Assembly: GCF_002807055.1 (NCBI RefSeq)
Contig: NZ_NIXN01000003.1
Span: 248,001 to 312,000, forward strand
From: Confluentibacter citreus
Lineage (GTDB): Bacteria > Bacteroidota > Bacteroidia > Flavobacteriales > Flavobacteriaceae
Reading direction: 5' to 3'
DNA length: 64,000 nt
Under the pieces are notes generated by a model, which ran no database searches, had not been told where the DNA came from, and worked only from the letters and a program-made list of their open reading frames with translations. Both the position numbers and the translations under genes were made by a program. How positions within the stretch are numbered: the first letter of the stretch is position 1; every line of letters begins with the position of its first letter. Of the stretch, positions 1-8,318 are shown piece after piece.

Positions 1-619
1 TGTTTATAACCTTACTAAACGCCTTTATGGCATAATACGGTGCTTTTTTATCAGTAAACCTACCTACCGATAAAAATTGTTTTTTATTATACTTAGGGCT
101 AACCAATTCAAATTCTTTACACGGGCCGTAAACATTATACACTAATTTATCTATGGGACAACCCAAATTTAAAAGTGCACGTTCCATAACCCTTGAAACT
201 GCAATAACTTTAGATGCTTTTAAAAAAACTTGCTTGTAGTAGTTACAACTTTTTATAATATCTCTAATACTGGCGTCGAATCCATGAAAATGAACAATTA
301 CTGGTAATTTTGTAATATTTAAAAGGGGTAATAAATGATGGGCATGCGAACCATACTCAATTAAAATAACATTTACCTTATGTGCCTTTAAAGAGGCCGC
401 TATGTATTCCCAATAAGTAGGGCTTGGCTTTTTAAATACCTTGTTAATTAACTTAGTTAAAAAACTTGCCTCTTTTTTCAACCCACCTTCACCTTCTAAT
501 TCAATAAAATTGCCTTTTCCATAGTAATAAAACACCTTTCCTTTTAAATAGTTTTTATGCGCCTGAATAAAGGTTTCGGAATATGCATTTTGGCTTGGTG
601 AAAAAATAGCGATGTTCAA
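1..619 (-). CDS. Glycosyltransferase family 4-like, 3' end outside window
   Basis: Minus-strand reading frame open from a TTG at 619 to the window edge, giving about 206 residues. The TTG overlaps the TGA of the upstream glycosyltransferase (TTGA), and no ATG near the start fits better. The N-terminus (NIAIFSPSQNAYSETFI) is typical of a GT-B enzyme. Further motifs are HFHGFDAS near residue 105, KVIAVSRVM near 135 and SVGRFTDKKAP near 185; the last is the usual beginning of the nucleotide-sugar-binding C-terminal domain of GT4 enzymes. The E-x7-E motif would lie outside the window. It probably adds a sugar during cytoplasmic assembly of the surface glycan. Donor and acceptor cannot be told. 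Confidence 0.8.
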   Translation of the reverse strand, partial: MNIAIFSPSQNAYSETFIQAHKNYLKGKVFYYYGKGNFIELEGEGGLKKEASFLTKLINKVFKKPSPTYWEYIAASLKAHKVNVILIEYGSHAHHLLPLLNITKLPVIVHFHGFDASIRDIIKSCNYYKQVFLKASKVIAVSRVMERALLNLGCPIDKLVYNVYGPCKEFELVSPKYNKKQFLSVGRFTDKKAPYYAIKAFSKVIN

Positions 620-1551
620 AATCTAAAACGGTTTTTAAGTTTAAGTGACACAAACATTAAAAATAAAGTACTTCGCAATGTATGCGATAATTTAATACTA
701 TAAAACCTTTTAGTGAAAACTTCAAAAAAACCATGAAGCGCAAACCATTTTTTATAAAGCAAGGTTTCTTGTTGCTTATTTTGAATACCTAGGTTTCTAA
801 ATACTTCCCTCCGTAAAACAGCCTCTTCCTCTAAACGTAGTCTTTGCTTTTGTAAGGTATTATGCCGTCTGCTCATGGTATCATGATACCGAAAATAGTT
901 TAAAGGTTCGCTCACAAAGGCAATGCTATTATTGGCACAAAGCCGTATCCAAAACAACCAATCGCCACACATAGTCATTTTTAACAAGTATTTGTTAAAA
1001 TAAGAGTTCTTTACAATATCACGTCTAAACACAACGGCACTGGCATTGGGTATCACATTTTTAACCAGTAAATAGTTTGTATTAAAAACAGTGCCGTCCA
1101 TAACAAAATGGTTCTCCCAAATATTGGGTTCAAATTGTGCCGTATAAGGCAATCTACTTTTTAAATCACTCCCATAACTATTCACGTCCAAAGTCTGGGT
1201 ATAACAAATAGCGTGACCTTGTGATAAATAACGTAGTGTAGACTCCAAAAAAGTAACCTCACAATAATCATCACTTTCGGCAATCCAAATGTACTCCCCT
1301 TTTGCCAATGCCATCCCTTTTTGCCATTGTTTAAAGGGACTTCCTGAGTTTTCGGCATTCACTATATAATGGGATACTTTAGGGTGTTTGGCATAGTTTT
1401 TTAAAATATCCTGACTGCCATCGGTAGAAGCATCATCCAATAAAATGACTTCAAAATCCTGAATCGTTTGGTTAAAAACCGTATCTAACCGTTCTTGCAA
1501 ATAAGGTGCATGATTGTAATTGGGGACGATTATGGAGACTTTGGGGTTCAC
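616..1551 (-). CDS. Glycosyltransferase family 2
   Basis: 311 residues. The GT-A fold nucleotide-binding start is clear: SIIVPNYNHAPYL at residues 6-18, then LLDDAST at 37-43. The metal-binding DxD equivalent is ESDD at 92-95, preceded by GEYIWIA, as in inverting GT2 enzymes. No membrane segment follows, so this is a soluble or peripherally bound cytoplasmic transferase rather than a processive synthase. Its ATG overlaps the stop of the upstream GT4 gene by four bases (ATGA), and its stop overlaps the TTG of the next gene, so translation is probably coupled. Role inferred: one sugar-addition step in repeat-unit assembly. Linkage and donor are unknown. Confidence 0.9.
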   Translation of the reverse strand: MNPKVSIIVPNYNHAPYLQERLDTVFNQTIQDFEVILLDDASTDGSQDILKNYAKHPKVSHYIVNAENSGSPFKQWQKGMALAKGEYIWIAESDDYCEVTFLESTLRYLSQGHAICYTQTLDVNSYGSDLKSRLPYTAQFEPNIWENHFVMDGTVFNTNYLLVKNVIPNASAVVFRRDIVKNSYFNKYLLKMTMCGDWLFWIRLCANNSIAFVSEPLNYFRYHDTMSRRHNTLQKQRLRLEEEAVLRREVFRNLGIQNKQQETLLYKKWFALHGFFEVFTKRFYSIKLSHTLRSTLFLMFVSLKLKNRFRF

Positions 1552-2684
1552 GCTTTATTGAGTGATGTTATAATTTCAAACAATTGTGGGCAAATGATTT
1601 CGGGAGTAAACTGAGAAAAAACTTTTTCGTTTAACTCACCATGACTTTTTACCAAATCTGGATTATTATAATATTTTATAATCTTATCTGCCATAGCTTC
1701 AATATTCAAATAAGGCACAATAAATCCACCTGCTCCATTCAATATTTCATTAGTACCAACAGCCCTATCAAAACTAACAATAGGTTTTCCTAACATACCT
1801 ACTTCTATACACACCAAAGGAAATGGATCTTCTCTCGAAGTCATTACAAACACATTAAATTCATTATAATAATTAGTTGGATTTTTCACTTCACCTGTAA
1901 ATTTAACAATATCCTTCAATCCTAATTTGTGAATATCCGCTTCTAAAATTATTTGTTCCTTTAAAGGAAGTTTACCTACCCAAACAAAATTTATATTACT
2001 GTCAGGATAGTTTGAGTGAATATATCGTGCTAATTGTAAAAACACATCATGTCCTTTACGCCAATGTACATATCCTGAAGCACCTACTGTAAATACATTG
2101 CATGGTTTATTAGTAGGTTTAATGTATTCAACTACAGTACATTCATAAACCACTTTAATACCATTGGCAGGAACTGACCAATTTGCTGTTAAATTAGATT
2201 CTACCAATTCTGAAGGCACAATAAATTGATTTATACCAGATAAATAATCCTTAAAATTAGGGAGCATTATTTTTATTATGGCATTTAATTCATGTATGTG
2301 AGCAACAAACTTAGTTTTAGGAGATACTTTAATAACTTCTGATGCTAAAGGAATAGTAAGAATTGTATTAGCATACAGTAGCGCATAGTTGTTCTCTGCC
2401 AAGGTATTAAAAAATAGAACTTTGGGGTCCTGCCTTTTAAATAATTTGAATTTTAGTAATATCCGTTGCCAACGTGTTAACGACTTTGGGATTAACACTT
2501 GGCAGTAATCATAATAGGTGTGGCAAGCGTTCTTAAAATCGGATTCTAAACTGCCCCCTTGCAACCCAATCACATCTACTACCAATTCTTTATGGTGCTT
2601 TTGTAACCACTGTAAAAAATGCAACAATACGATAGGCGCACCGGTGCGTGTGGTTTCGTGGGTGATAAAGAGGATTTTTTTCAT
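1548..2684 (-). CDS. Glycosyltransferase family 4
   Basis: 378 residues, GT-B fold. The N-terminus (ILFITHETTRTGAPIVLL) carries the glycine-rich acceptor loop. The C-terminal donor domain starts near residue 200 (VGASGYVHWRKGHDVFL). The donor-site E-x7-E pattern is within EDPFPLVCIEVGMLGKP around residue 285, which marks retaining GT4 enzymes. Four-base overlaps with both neighbours (sulfotransferase upstream, GT2 downstream) indicate one operon. It likely acts at the cytoplasmic membrane face during glycan synthesis. Specificity cannot be read from sequence. Confidence 0.9.
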   Translation of the reverse strand: MKKILFITHETTRTGAPIVLLHFLQWLQKHHKELVVDVIGLQGGSLESDFKNACHTYYDYCQVLIPKSLTRWQRILLKFKLFKRQDPKVLFFNTLAENNYALLYANTILTIPLASEVIKVSPKTKFVAHIHELNAIIKIMLPNFKDYLSGINQFIVPSELVESNLTANWSVPANGIKVVYECTVVEYIKPTNKPCNVFTVGASGYVHWRKGHDVFLQLARYIHSNYPDSNINFVWVGKLPLKEQIILEADIHKLGLKDIVKFTGEVKNPTNYYNEFNVFVMTSREDPFPLVCIEVGMLGKPIVSFDRAVGTNEILNGAGGFIVPYLNIEAMADKIIKYYNNPDLVKSHGELNEKVFSQFTPEIICPQLFEIITSLNKA

Positions 2685-3373
2685 TTAATATAATGAAATA
2701 ATTTTTGTGTGAAATTTTTCTTATCAATAAATTTAAAATCAAAAAAATCTATATCCTCCTTATATATCTTTTCTACTATTTTTTTATGCCTGAAATTATA
2801 AAAATGAGAATAATGTTCCTTTTCAATCACTTTAGCACTATTTATTTTTCTGATAAAAAAATCATCACTTAAATTTAAATCATGAATTACTTTCTTAAAC
2901 CCATTCTGTAAATTTTCAAAATCAATTTCAACATTATAGTTTATCCTATTATTATTTAAAAAAAAATAATCTTTCTGTAAATAAAGGTGATCTCCTGCAT
3001 AATAATTCGTAGAATAATCATTTAATATTCTATCATATTCCCCTTTCTTAAACAAAAAATTAGAAAAACTGCCAAAAGTATTTCTAACATCTTTCATCCA
3101 TATATAATCAGAATATGCTCTGTCCCAAGAATTTCTGTAAACAATAAATTTATAATAGCTATCCCATTGATTTTGACTAATATATTTATAATCTATCAAC
3201 TGTTGTGGTGTAGCATGTTGTAGCCATAACTTATTAGTTTTATCCCAACCAAACAAAAAATCATTTTCTTCAGCTTTATGGTTTTCCACATCTACCCCAA
3301 AAGCATATTCGATGGAAGTACCTGCACACTTTGCAATGTGGATAAATATGCATTTGTGTTTATGAGAAATCAA
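2681..3373 (-). CDS. PAPS-dependent carbohydrate sulfotransferase-like protein
   Basis: 230 residues. The 5'-phosphosulfate-binding loop is at residues 10-20 (FIHIAKCAGTS, with K15 and T19/S20), and the 3'-phosphate-binding segment VYRNSWDRAYSDY is near residue 80. Both are hallmarks of the Sulfotransfer_2 group of Golgi-type and bacterial carbohydrate sulfotransferases. It would move sulfate from PAPS to a sugar hydroxyl. It is the first gene of the operon with three glycosyltransferases. CysC (PAPS synthesis) and CysQ (PAP removal) lie about 5 kb away in the same polysaccharide region, which supports a sulfated glycan product. The gene is more AT-rich than its neighbours, possibly acquired separately. 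The acceptor is unknown. Confidence 0.8.
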   Translation of the reverse strand: MISHKHKCIFIHIAKCAGTSIEYAFGVDVENHKAEENDFLFGWDKTNKLWLQHATPQQLIDYKYISQNQWDSYYKFIVYRNSWDRAYSDYIWMKDVRNTFGSFSNFLFKKGEYDRILNDYSTNYYAGDHLYLQKDYFFLNNNRINYNVEIDFENLQNGFKKVIHDLNLSDDFFIRKINSAKVIEKEHYSHFYNFRHKKIVEKIYKEDIDFFDFKFIDKKNFTQKLFHYIK

Positions 3374-3405
3374 TTTAATATTATTGTTGTTTATCTTTCA
3401 AATTT

Positions 3406-3413
3406 CAAATATA
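3406..3413 (-). promoter_or_regulatory. Predicted -7 element for the sulfotransferase operon
   Basis: The minus strand reads TATATTTG, a perfect match to the Bacteroidota -7 consensus TAnnTTTG, about 33 bases before the ATG at 3373. No well-spaced -33 TTG is evident, so the call rests on the -7 box and its position in the divergent intergenic region. Confidence 0.4.
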
Positions 3414-3484
3414 GTTTAATATTGTAAGCTATATAAATACAAATATTTATTTTAGCCTTTAAAATTAAGCCTAAGCAATTCCTT

Positions 3485-4162
3485 ATGAATTTATTAAAAA
3501 AACTTTTCACTTACTACAAAAAAAATAAATATCCAATATCTCATGGTAAAACTGGTATTAAGGAAGTAGGACATCGCACATACGTTGGTGGTTTATGGGA
3601 TGAAATTGGAAAATTACAATTTGAATTTTTAATTAATAATGGTTTAAAACCATCAGACATATTTATGGATATAGCATGTGGTAGTTTAAGAGCAGGAATC
3701 CATTTAATACCTTATTTAAATGAAGGGAATTATCTAGGAATAGACAAAGAAGAAGATTTAATAAACTTAGGCATATCAAAAGAGTTAGATAATAAATGGT
3801 TAAATATTAAAAAACCAGAATTACTAATTTCAAATAGTTTTGAATTCAATAAATTTAGTAAGGTTCCTAATTTTGCTATTGCTCAATCATTATTTACTCA
3901 TTTACCTCCAGACTTAATTAATTTCTGTTTTAAGAAATTAAGCTTTCATTTTGATAAAAAAGGTGTTTTTTTTGCTACTTATTTTGTTTCTGAAAAAAAA
4001 CATGATAATCCTAAAAAGGCACATGACCATGGAATCTTCAAATATACAATAGAAGAAATTAAATCCTTTGGTTATTCAAATGGTTGGGATGTAGAATTTA
4101 TTGGTGATTGGAATCACCCTAGAAATCAACAAATAGTAAAATACACATTAAAAAATATATAA
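3485..4162 (+). CDS. Class I SAM-dependent methyltransferase
   Basis: 225 residues. SAM-binding motif I is DIACGSLRAG at residues 62-71, followed by the acidic ribose-binding strand end YLGIDKE near 84-90. A post-motif IV stretch IAQSLFTHLPP is near 135. The protein is soluble. It is transcribed opposite to the sulfotransferase operon and converges with the Wzt gene, only 10 bases apart. Family knowledge: methyltransferases beside Wzm/Wzt exporters with an extended Wzt C-terminus often cap the non-reducing end of the chain. Capping is therefore a reasonable guess, but methylation of an internal sugar is equally possible. Confidence 0.75.
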   Translation: MNLLKKLFTYYKKNKYPISHGKTGIKEVGHRTYVGGLWDEIGKLQFEFLINNGLKPSDIFMDIACGSLRAGIHLIPYLNEGNYLGIDKEEDLINLGISKELDNKWLNIKKPELLISNSFEFNKFSKVPNFAIAQSLFTHLPPDLINFCFKKLSFHFDKKGVFFATYFVSEKKHDNPKKAHDHGIFKYTIEEIKSFGYSNGWDVEFIGDWNHPRNQQIVKYTLKNI

Positions 4163-4172
4163 AAAGCTGTTT

Positions 4173-5378
4173 CTATTTTGTAGAGAATGTTGATGATAAT
4201 AAAAATGGTTGAAAATGATCTTCATCATGAATGATTTGAAAAGATAAAACATTATTTATTCTCAATATAGGCTCATTACTATTCCTTTTAAAAGCTGTTA
4301 CATTTATAGAATAAATGCCTTTTGACAATTGTATTCCTTCATGTTTTATAGTAAATTCTAAAAAACCATTATTATTTTTTAATAAATTTTCATCATAATT
4401 AGGCTCAAAAATAGCCAGTGGTCTTTGCTCTTTATCATAAAGTAAGACTCTAAAAATTGGAATATCTATATATAAATTTAATTTAAATTTAAAATATAGC
4501 AACAAATCATCTTTCCATTTAATCTCATGTATGTTATCGTTCATTTTTAATGAACTCAAAAGATCAATAGTTAATAATTCTATACTACCATTTGTAAATA
4601 CTATATTACTCTCATTTTCAACAAAACTTCCGTAATACATATCTATAGCCTTACCAACCTGATTTCCTTGAAACAGACTTTGTCCTTTCTCCATCAAAAT
4701 TATTTTATCACACAACCTTGATACGGTAGGCATATTATGTGACACATATATGATAGCTGTATTATCTAAAAGATTGTCTATTGTTTTAAAACATTTCATA
4801 ATAAAACCTAAATCCCCAACCGCCAAAACCTCATCAATAATAAGTACATCGGGTTCCATTTGTGCCGCTACGGCAAAGCCCAAACGTACTTTCATACCAC
4901 TGCTATAATTTTGCACGGGCATGTCTATAAACTCGCGGATTTCTGCAAAATCGATGATGTCTTCTAACTTACTATTTATTTCCTGTTTGGTAAAGCCCAG
5001 CACAGCCCCATTGTTATAAATGTTTTCGCGTCCGCTTAAAATGGGGTTAAAGCCTGCACCCAACTCAATGAGTGCCCCAACACGCCCCTTAATGGTAACC
5101 TTCCCAGCATCGGGCATTAATAACCCGTTTAATATTTTAAGCAAAGTACTTTTACCAGCACCATTATGCCCAATTAAGCCCAAACACTCACCACGGCGCA
5201 ATTCAAAACTAATGTCTTTTACCGCCCAAAATTCCTTAGGGCGCAACAGCCTTTCGTTTTTATTGCCTTGTATGTTTGATATTAAATCTTTGATACCATA
5301 CCACAAACTGGTCTTGAGATCCTTGCAGAACTTTTTTGAGAGTCCTTCTACGGTTACCAATACGTCGTTCTCTTCCAT
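4173..5378 (-). CDS. wzt: Polysaccharide ABC exporter ATPase (Wzt-like, with C-terminal domain)
   Basis: The ATG at 5378 (MEENDVLVTVEGLSKKF) is chosen over an upstream in-frame ATG at 5432, because that extension lies inside the permease gene. This leaves one base between the two genes and gives 401 residues. The nucleotide-binding domain has Walker A GHNGAGKST at 70-78, signature YSSGMKVRLGF near 160, Walker B VLIIDEVLAVGD near 183, and the switch His in VSHNM. From about residue 255 follows a beta-rich extension of about 145 residues, as in Wzt proteins whose C-terminal domain binds the modified chain end. It powers export of lipid-linked glycan together with the upstream permease. Confidence 0.9.
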   Translation of the reverse strand: MEENDVLVTVEGLSKKFCKDLKTSLWYGIKDLISNIQGNKNERLLRPKEFWAVKDISFELRRGECLGLIGHNGAGKSTLLKILNGLLMPDAGKVTIKGRVGALIELGAGFNPILSGRENIYNNGAVLGFTKQEINSKLEDIIDFAEIREFIDMPVQNYSSGMKVRLGFAVAAQMEPDVLIIDEVLAVGDLGFIMKCFKTIDNLLDNTAIIYVSHNMPTVSRLCDKIILMEKGQSLFQGNQVGKAIDMYYGSFVENESNIVFTNGSIELLTIDLLSSLKMNDNIHEIKWKDDLLLYFKFKLNLYIDIPIFRVLLYDKEQRPLAIFEPNYDENLLKNNNGFLEFTIKHEGIQLSKGIYSINVTAFKRNSNEPILRINNVLSFQIIHDEDHFQPFLLSSTFSTK

Positions 5379-5379
5379 A

Positions 5380-6225
5380 TTAAGCACTTGAACGTTCAAC
5401 AATAATAGGAATAGACAAACGATAAAACACAAGTCCTATTACAAATAATGGGATACTGCAGCCTACAACAATTAAAAAATAACTTAAATGCTCTGGGTTT
5501 TGGCCTGTAACAAAATCCCGTGTGGTTAAGATAATAGGGGTCATAGGGTTATAGGTCATCACGGTTTTCATCAAACCAGTTTTGGGGATGGCATAAACTA
5601 CTGGGGTAACATACATTAAAAACGTTAGCCCAAATCTGATGAGTTTTCCAACATCTTTGTAAAGCATTCCAAGAGGGGTAATAAATAAACCAAGGGCAGT
5701 TCCTATCACTAAGGCTCCCAATAAAACAAAAGGGAACAATAAAAGACTCCAATGAAAACCAATACCAAAAACAAACACAAAAACAACAAGTAGTAGCACC
5801 TTAATAGCACTGTTAAATAACAATTTATAGATTCCCGAAATTATCAGGGCTTCTTTGGGAAAGTTGAGTTTAGTTAAAAGCCCTTTAGCGGCATTGGTAT
5901 TGGACAAAGGGGCATTAATGGATTCAGTAATGATGGACCAGATTAGTGTTCCTGAAAAAGCATACACAGGATAGGGAACCCCCGTAGCAGAAAGACGTAT
6001 GGTTCCCGAGCTATTTAAAAATATCCACATGACAGCAGTAGTCAAAGGCATAATAAAAGCCCAAAGTATCCCCAAATAAGATTGTCGGTATTGTGCGCTT
6101 ATATCACGTACTGCGAGCTGGCGTGACAAAAAACGGGATGTGTAAATATCTTGCAAACTGTCTTTTAACAGTTTACCTATTCTCAGTTGATTCTCCTTTT
6201 GATAGATACGGGTTTCTAAAGCCAT
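5380..6225 (-). CDS. wzm: Polysaccharide ABC exporter permease (Wzm-like)
   Basis: 281 residues, ABC-2 membrane protein. The N-terminal cytoplasmic part includes LAVRDISAQYRQSYLGILWA, the conserved amphipathic segment of TagG/Wzm/KpsM permeases. About six hydrophobic helices follow (first near residues 53-70, last near 250-270). It forms the inner-membrane channel for the ATPase encoded one base downstream. The 120 bases upstream carry no clear TAnnTTTG box. Product assignment is firm; the exported glycan is inferred to be the one made by the neighbouring glycosyltransferases. Confidence 0.9.
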   Translation of the reverse strand: MALETRIYQKENQLRIGKLLKDSLQDIYTSRFLSRQLAVRDISAQYRQSYLGILWAFIMPLTTAVMWIFLNSSGTIRLSATGVPYPVYAFSGTLIWSIITESINAPLSNTNAAKGLLTKLNFPKEALIISGIYKLLFNSAIKVLLLVVFVFVFGIGFHWSLLLFPFVLLGALVIGTALGLFITPLGMLYKDVGKLIRFGLTFLMYVTPVVYAIPKTGLMKTVMTYNPMTPIILTTRDFVTGQNPEHLSYFLIVVGCSIPLFVIGLVFYRLSIPIIVERSSA

Positions 6226-6437
6226 GTAAAGATGTGGTAATGGTGCTAATATAATAATTATAGCGGATTTATTTTATGCTTAATTGATAAGATAGTTACA
6301 CCTAGAAATAATGATGTAAAATAAGGTATCTATAATACAGCGGTAATAGATCCAATGGCTCAAAAGAAAACAATGAAACAACTAAACAACAAACACCTCA
6401 ACAAACAAACAGCCAAAAATTAAATTTTTAGCCCTAC

Positions 6438-6586
6438 TGTCAGTTCGAGTGATTCGACCTAGGAGAATCGTATCGAGAACCGTTTTAGCTTGAAAAGCTT
6501 CTCGATACAATTTTATGCTGACTTATGCTGCGCTCAATCATCATAAAACCACTCGAAGTGACATTTTGGGTTATAATTAAATTTTC
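6438..6586. repeat. Dispersed palindromic repeat, copy 1
   Basis: About 127 bases (6438-6564) bounded by imperfect terminal inverted repeats (GTCAGTTCGAGTG and CACTCGAAGTGAC, 12 of 13 pairing). An inner dyad is built on TATCGAGAA and TTCTCGATA. Copy 2 at 10084 differs at about five positions, and similarity continues a further 20 bases. It resembles REP/MITE-like elements and encodes nothing. It occupies the 523-base gap between the permease and the gene at 6749. Confidence 0.85.
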
Positions 6587-6593
6587 AGTTGTA

Positions 6594-6663
6594 CCGTCAC
6601 TTCGAGTGTCCCGATAGCTATCGGGATTATGGAGTGAAACGGAACAAATTTGTATCGAGAAGC
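6594..6663. repeat. Degenerate relative of the palindromic repeat
   Basis: Starts with GTCACTTCGAGTG, the same terminal sequence as the longer repeat, and ends at TATCGAGAAGC. The middle differs and contains the dyad CCCGATAGCTATCGGG. It looks like a shorter member of the same family. Confidence 0.6.
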
Positions 6664-6752
6664 AAACAACGAAACAACTAAACACCTCAACAGTTAAACA
6701 ACTAAACAACAAACAAATCAACAAATCAACAAATCAACGAATCAACAACTAC
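6664..6752. repeat. Low-complexity AACAAATC/AACAACT tract
   Basis: Short A/C-rich words (caacaaatc, aaacaacta) repeated with variation. The tract runs into the 3' end of the gene at 6749. A similar tract lies at 7110-7215, ending in ccaacaccc words. Such drift-prone intergenic tracts are frequent in flavobacteria. Repeat units vary and there are no spacers, so it is not a CRISPR array. Confidence 0.7.
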
Positions 6753-6952
6753 CCAACCTTAATCCCATTAATCATATTAAACACTTCCTGATAAGGCAAG
6801 CCCAAATAATCACAAGCTTCGGCAATGGTAACATGTTGGCGGCGATCTTTATGATACAATAAACGAATATCGCGCATCACTTCTTGCGCATAACGTTCAC
6901 TTCTTCCCGTAATCCAAATAATATCTTGGGAATAAATACAAATTCGATGCAT
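6749..6952 (-). CDS. Small conserved protein, possible helix-turn-helix DNA binder
   Basis: 67 residues from the ATG at 6952 (MHRICIYSQDIIWITGR). An upstream in-frame ATG at 6985 would add a hydrophobic extension without coding character. The sequence is predicted mostly helical: ISQ-like first helix, a basic middle (RDIRLLYHKDRRQHVTI) and a final EACDYLGLPYQEVFNMI that resembles a winged or excisionase-type recognition helix. I recall similar small proteins in Bacteroidota without assigned function. It stands alone on its strand in a repeat-rich zone, divergent from the gene at 7492. DNA binding is a guess from fold pattern only. Confidence 0.6.
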   Translation of the reverse strand: MHRICIYSQDIIWITGRSERYAQEVMRDIRLLYHKDRRQHVTIAEACDYLGLPYQEVFNMINGIKVG

Positions 6953-7491
6953 AAAACAAATAAAGTTTAAATAAAACACTAACAAAAAGACATATTAAAA
7001 TGATGTTGATTAAACGTTATTTTAATATAACAAAACCTACATAAATAGATTACTTTACAATAATAATAAAATTTTTAATACAAAATATCAATTATTGTAA
7101 GTAAAAACAACTTAACAACTCCCAAATAAACAAATCAACAAATCAACGATTCAACAAACCAAATACCACCAACCAAAACCCAATAGCTAACACCCAAAAC
7201 CCAACACCCAACACCCAACAGCCAACCACCTCATGTATGGCTAAAGCATAGATAAGGTATCCCAACAGGAATCATGCACAAACCCACAAATAGCTAAAAA
7301 AGCAGAAAAAACAACTAAAAACCCTACAAAAAAGCAAAAAAGGGTCTATTCACGAAAAAAGACAGTTTAAAGCCATTTTCAAAAAACAGGAAAACAAAAA
7401 ACACGGTATGTTTACCCTTACAAAAACTACCAGAGCGGTAGTAAAGCCTAAACCAGTTCCTAAAAAATGACGGAACATAAAACCCCAAATC
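6953..7491. other. 539-base intergenic stretch, AT-rich with low-complexity tract
   Basis: Holds the AT-rich putative promoter region of two divergent genes (6953-7100), a CAACAAATC/CCAACACCC tract (7110-7215) and a purine-rich segment (7290-7400) leading to a possible 20-codon frame at 7408. No RNA gene or well-formed terminator was seen. Confidence 0.5.
7408..7470 (+). CDS. Possible 20-residue leader peptide
   Basis: ATG-TGA frame encoding a basic peptide (MFTLTKTTRAVVKPKPVPKK) that ends 21 bases before the ATG at 7492. The close spacing and the composition, unlike the flanking purine tract, suggest it could be translated. No homolog is recalled and chance occurrence is quite possible. Confidence 0.2.
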   Translation: MFTLTKTTRAVVKPKPVPKK

Positions 7492-8241
7492 ATGGCAAAA
7501 TTAAACAGCTTTATTAAGATTGAAGGCACCCTAGACAATCTTACCTTTTACAAGGGCAAAGAAGGGTATTTAGTAAAAACAAAAAGTGGCGTGAGTGCCA
7601 AACGCATTAAAAACGACCCTGCTTTTGCGAGAACCAGAGAAAATGGGTCCGAATTTGGACATGCAGCCACCAGCGGAAAACAACTGCGACGTGGTATTTT
7701 AGACCTGTTAACCGATGCTAAAGATGATTTAGTCACATCGCGCTTAACCCAAGTAATGACCAAGGTTAAAGATGCAGACACCACGTCGCCCAGAGGCGAA
7801 CGTCAAGTAGCCATAGGCCTTGCAACACCTCTTGGTAAATTGGCATTAAACGGATTTAACTTTAATAGCAATGCCATTTTAAGTAGTGTGCTGCTCTCAG
7901 ACTTTACGTTGAACACCACCACAGGTGCCATTAGTATGGCAGAGTTTATTCCCGATCAAAACCTAAATGCACCTCCAGGCAGCACACATGTCAGTTTAAT
8001 AGCTGGGTTTTTAGATATCGATTTTAGTACAGATATTAAAGACCTACAGGTTAGCCCAGTGGTTAATCTGCCTATCGACAACACAAACACGCCGGTAACA
8101 TTAACGCCAGCCGGGGTACCTTCTGGAACAGGTAATAAAATGTACTTTATTAAAGTGGCATTTTATCAAGAAGTAAATGGCTTACAATATGCCCTGAACA
8201 ATGGCGCCTTTAATGCCCTAAAATTAGTGGATATTCTGTAA
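7492..8241 (+). CDS. Conserved flavobacterial protein of unknown function
   Basis: 249 residues, no signal peptide and no membrane helix. The N-terminus (KIEGTLDNLTFYKGKEGYLVK) has the G-x4-LTFYK pattern I associate with Bacteroidota hypothetical proteins that resemble DUF6266-type proteins. A basic segment with RIKNDPAFARTRENGSEFG follows. The C-terminal half (about 130-249) is predicted beta-rich, with many short hydrophobic strands and N/T/S-rich turns. A rho-independent terminator follows the stop. The isolated position between repeat elements beside a putative DNA-binding gene resembles a small mobile or accessory cargo. I do not assign a function. Confidence 0.7.
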   Translation: MAKLNSFIKIEGTLDNLTFYKGKEGYLVKTKSGVSAKRIKNDPAFARTRENGSEFGHAATSGKQLRRGILDLLTDAKDDLVTSRLTQVMTKVKDADTTSPRGERQVAIGLATPLGKLALNGFNFNSNAILSSVLLSDFTLNTTTGAISMAEFIPDQNLNAPPGSTHVSLIAGFLDIDFSTDIKDLQVSPVVNLPIDNTNTPVTLTPAGVPSGTGNKMYFIKVAFYQEVNGLQYALNNGAFNALKLVDIL

Positions 8242-8256
8242 ACAAAAAGCAAACCT

Positions 8257-8294
8257 AGCACCATCTATACATGTCAAAAAGGTGGTGCTTTTTT
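8257..8294 (+). terminator. Rho-independent terminator
   Basis: Stem AGCACC/GGTGCT with a 21-base loop followed by six T, 16 bases after the stop of the gene at 7492. The loop is long, so strength is uncertain. Confidence 0.5.
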
Positions 8295-8318
8295 GTCATC
8301 CCTAAGCCCCTTAGGACT

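Noticed and set aside
5020-5391. Plus-strand 123-codon frame
   Set aside because: Lies entirely opposite the Wzt gene, which has all ABC motifs; no independent coding signal.
6485-6724. 79-codon minus-strand frame
   Set aside because: Covers the palindromic repeats at 6438 and 6594; composition follows the repeat, not a protein.
6664-7215. CAACAAATC repeats as a CRISPR array
   Set aside because: Units are short and irregular, without conserved spacers or a nearby cas gene.
7350-7538. 62-codon minus-strand frame upstream of the gene at 7492
   Set aside because: Overlaps the start of a better-supported gene on the other strand and has no recognisable features.
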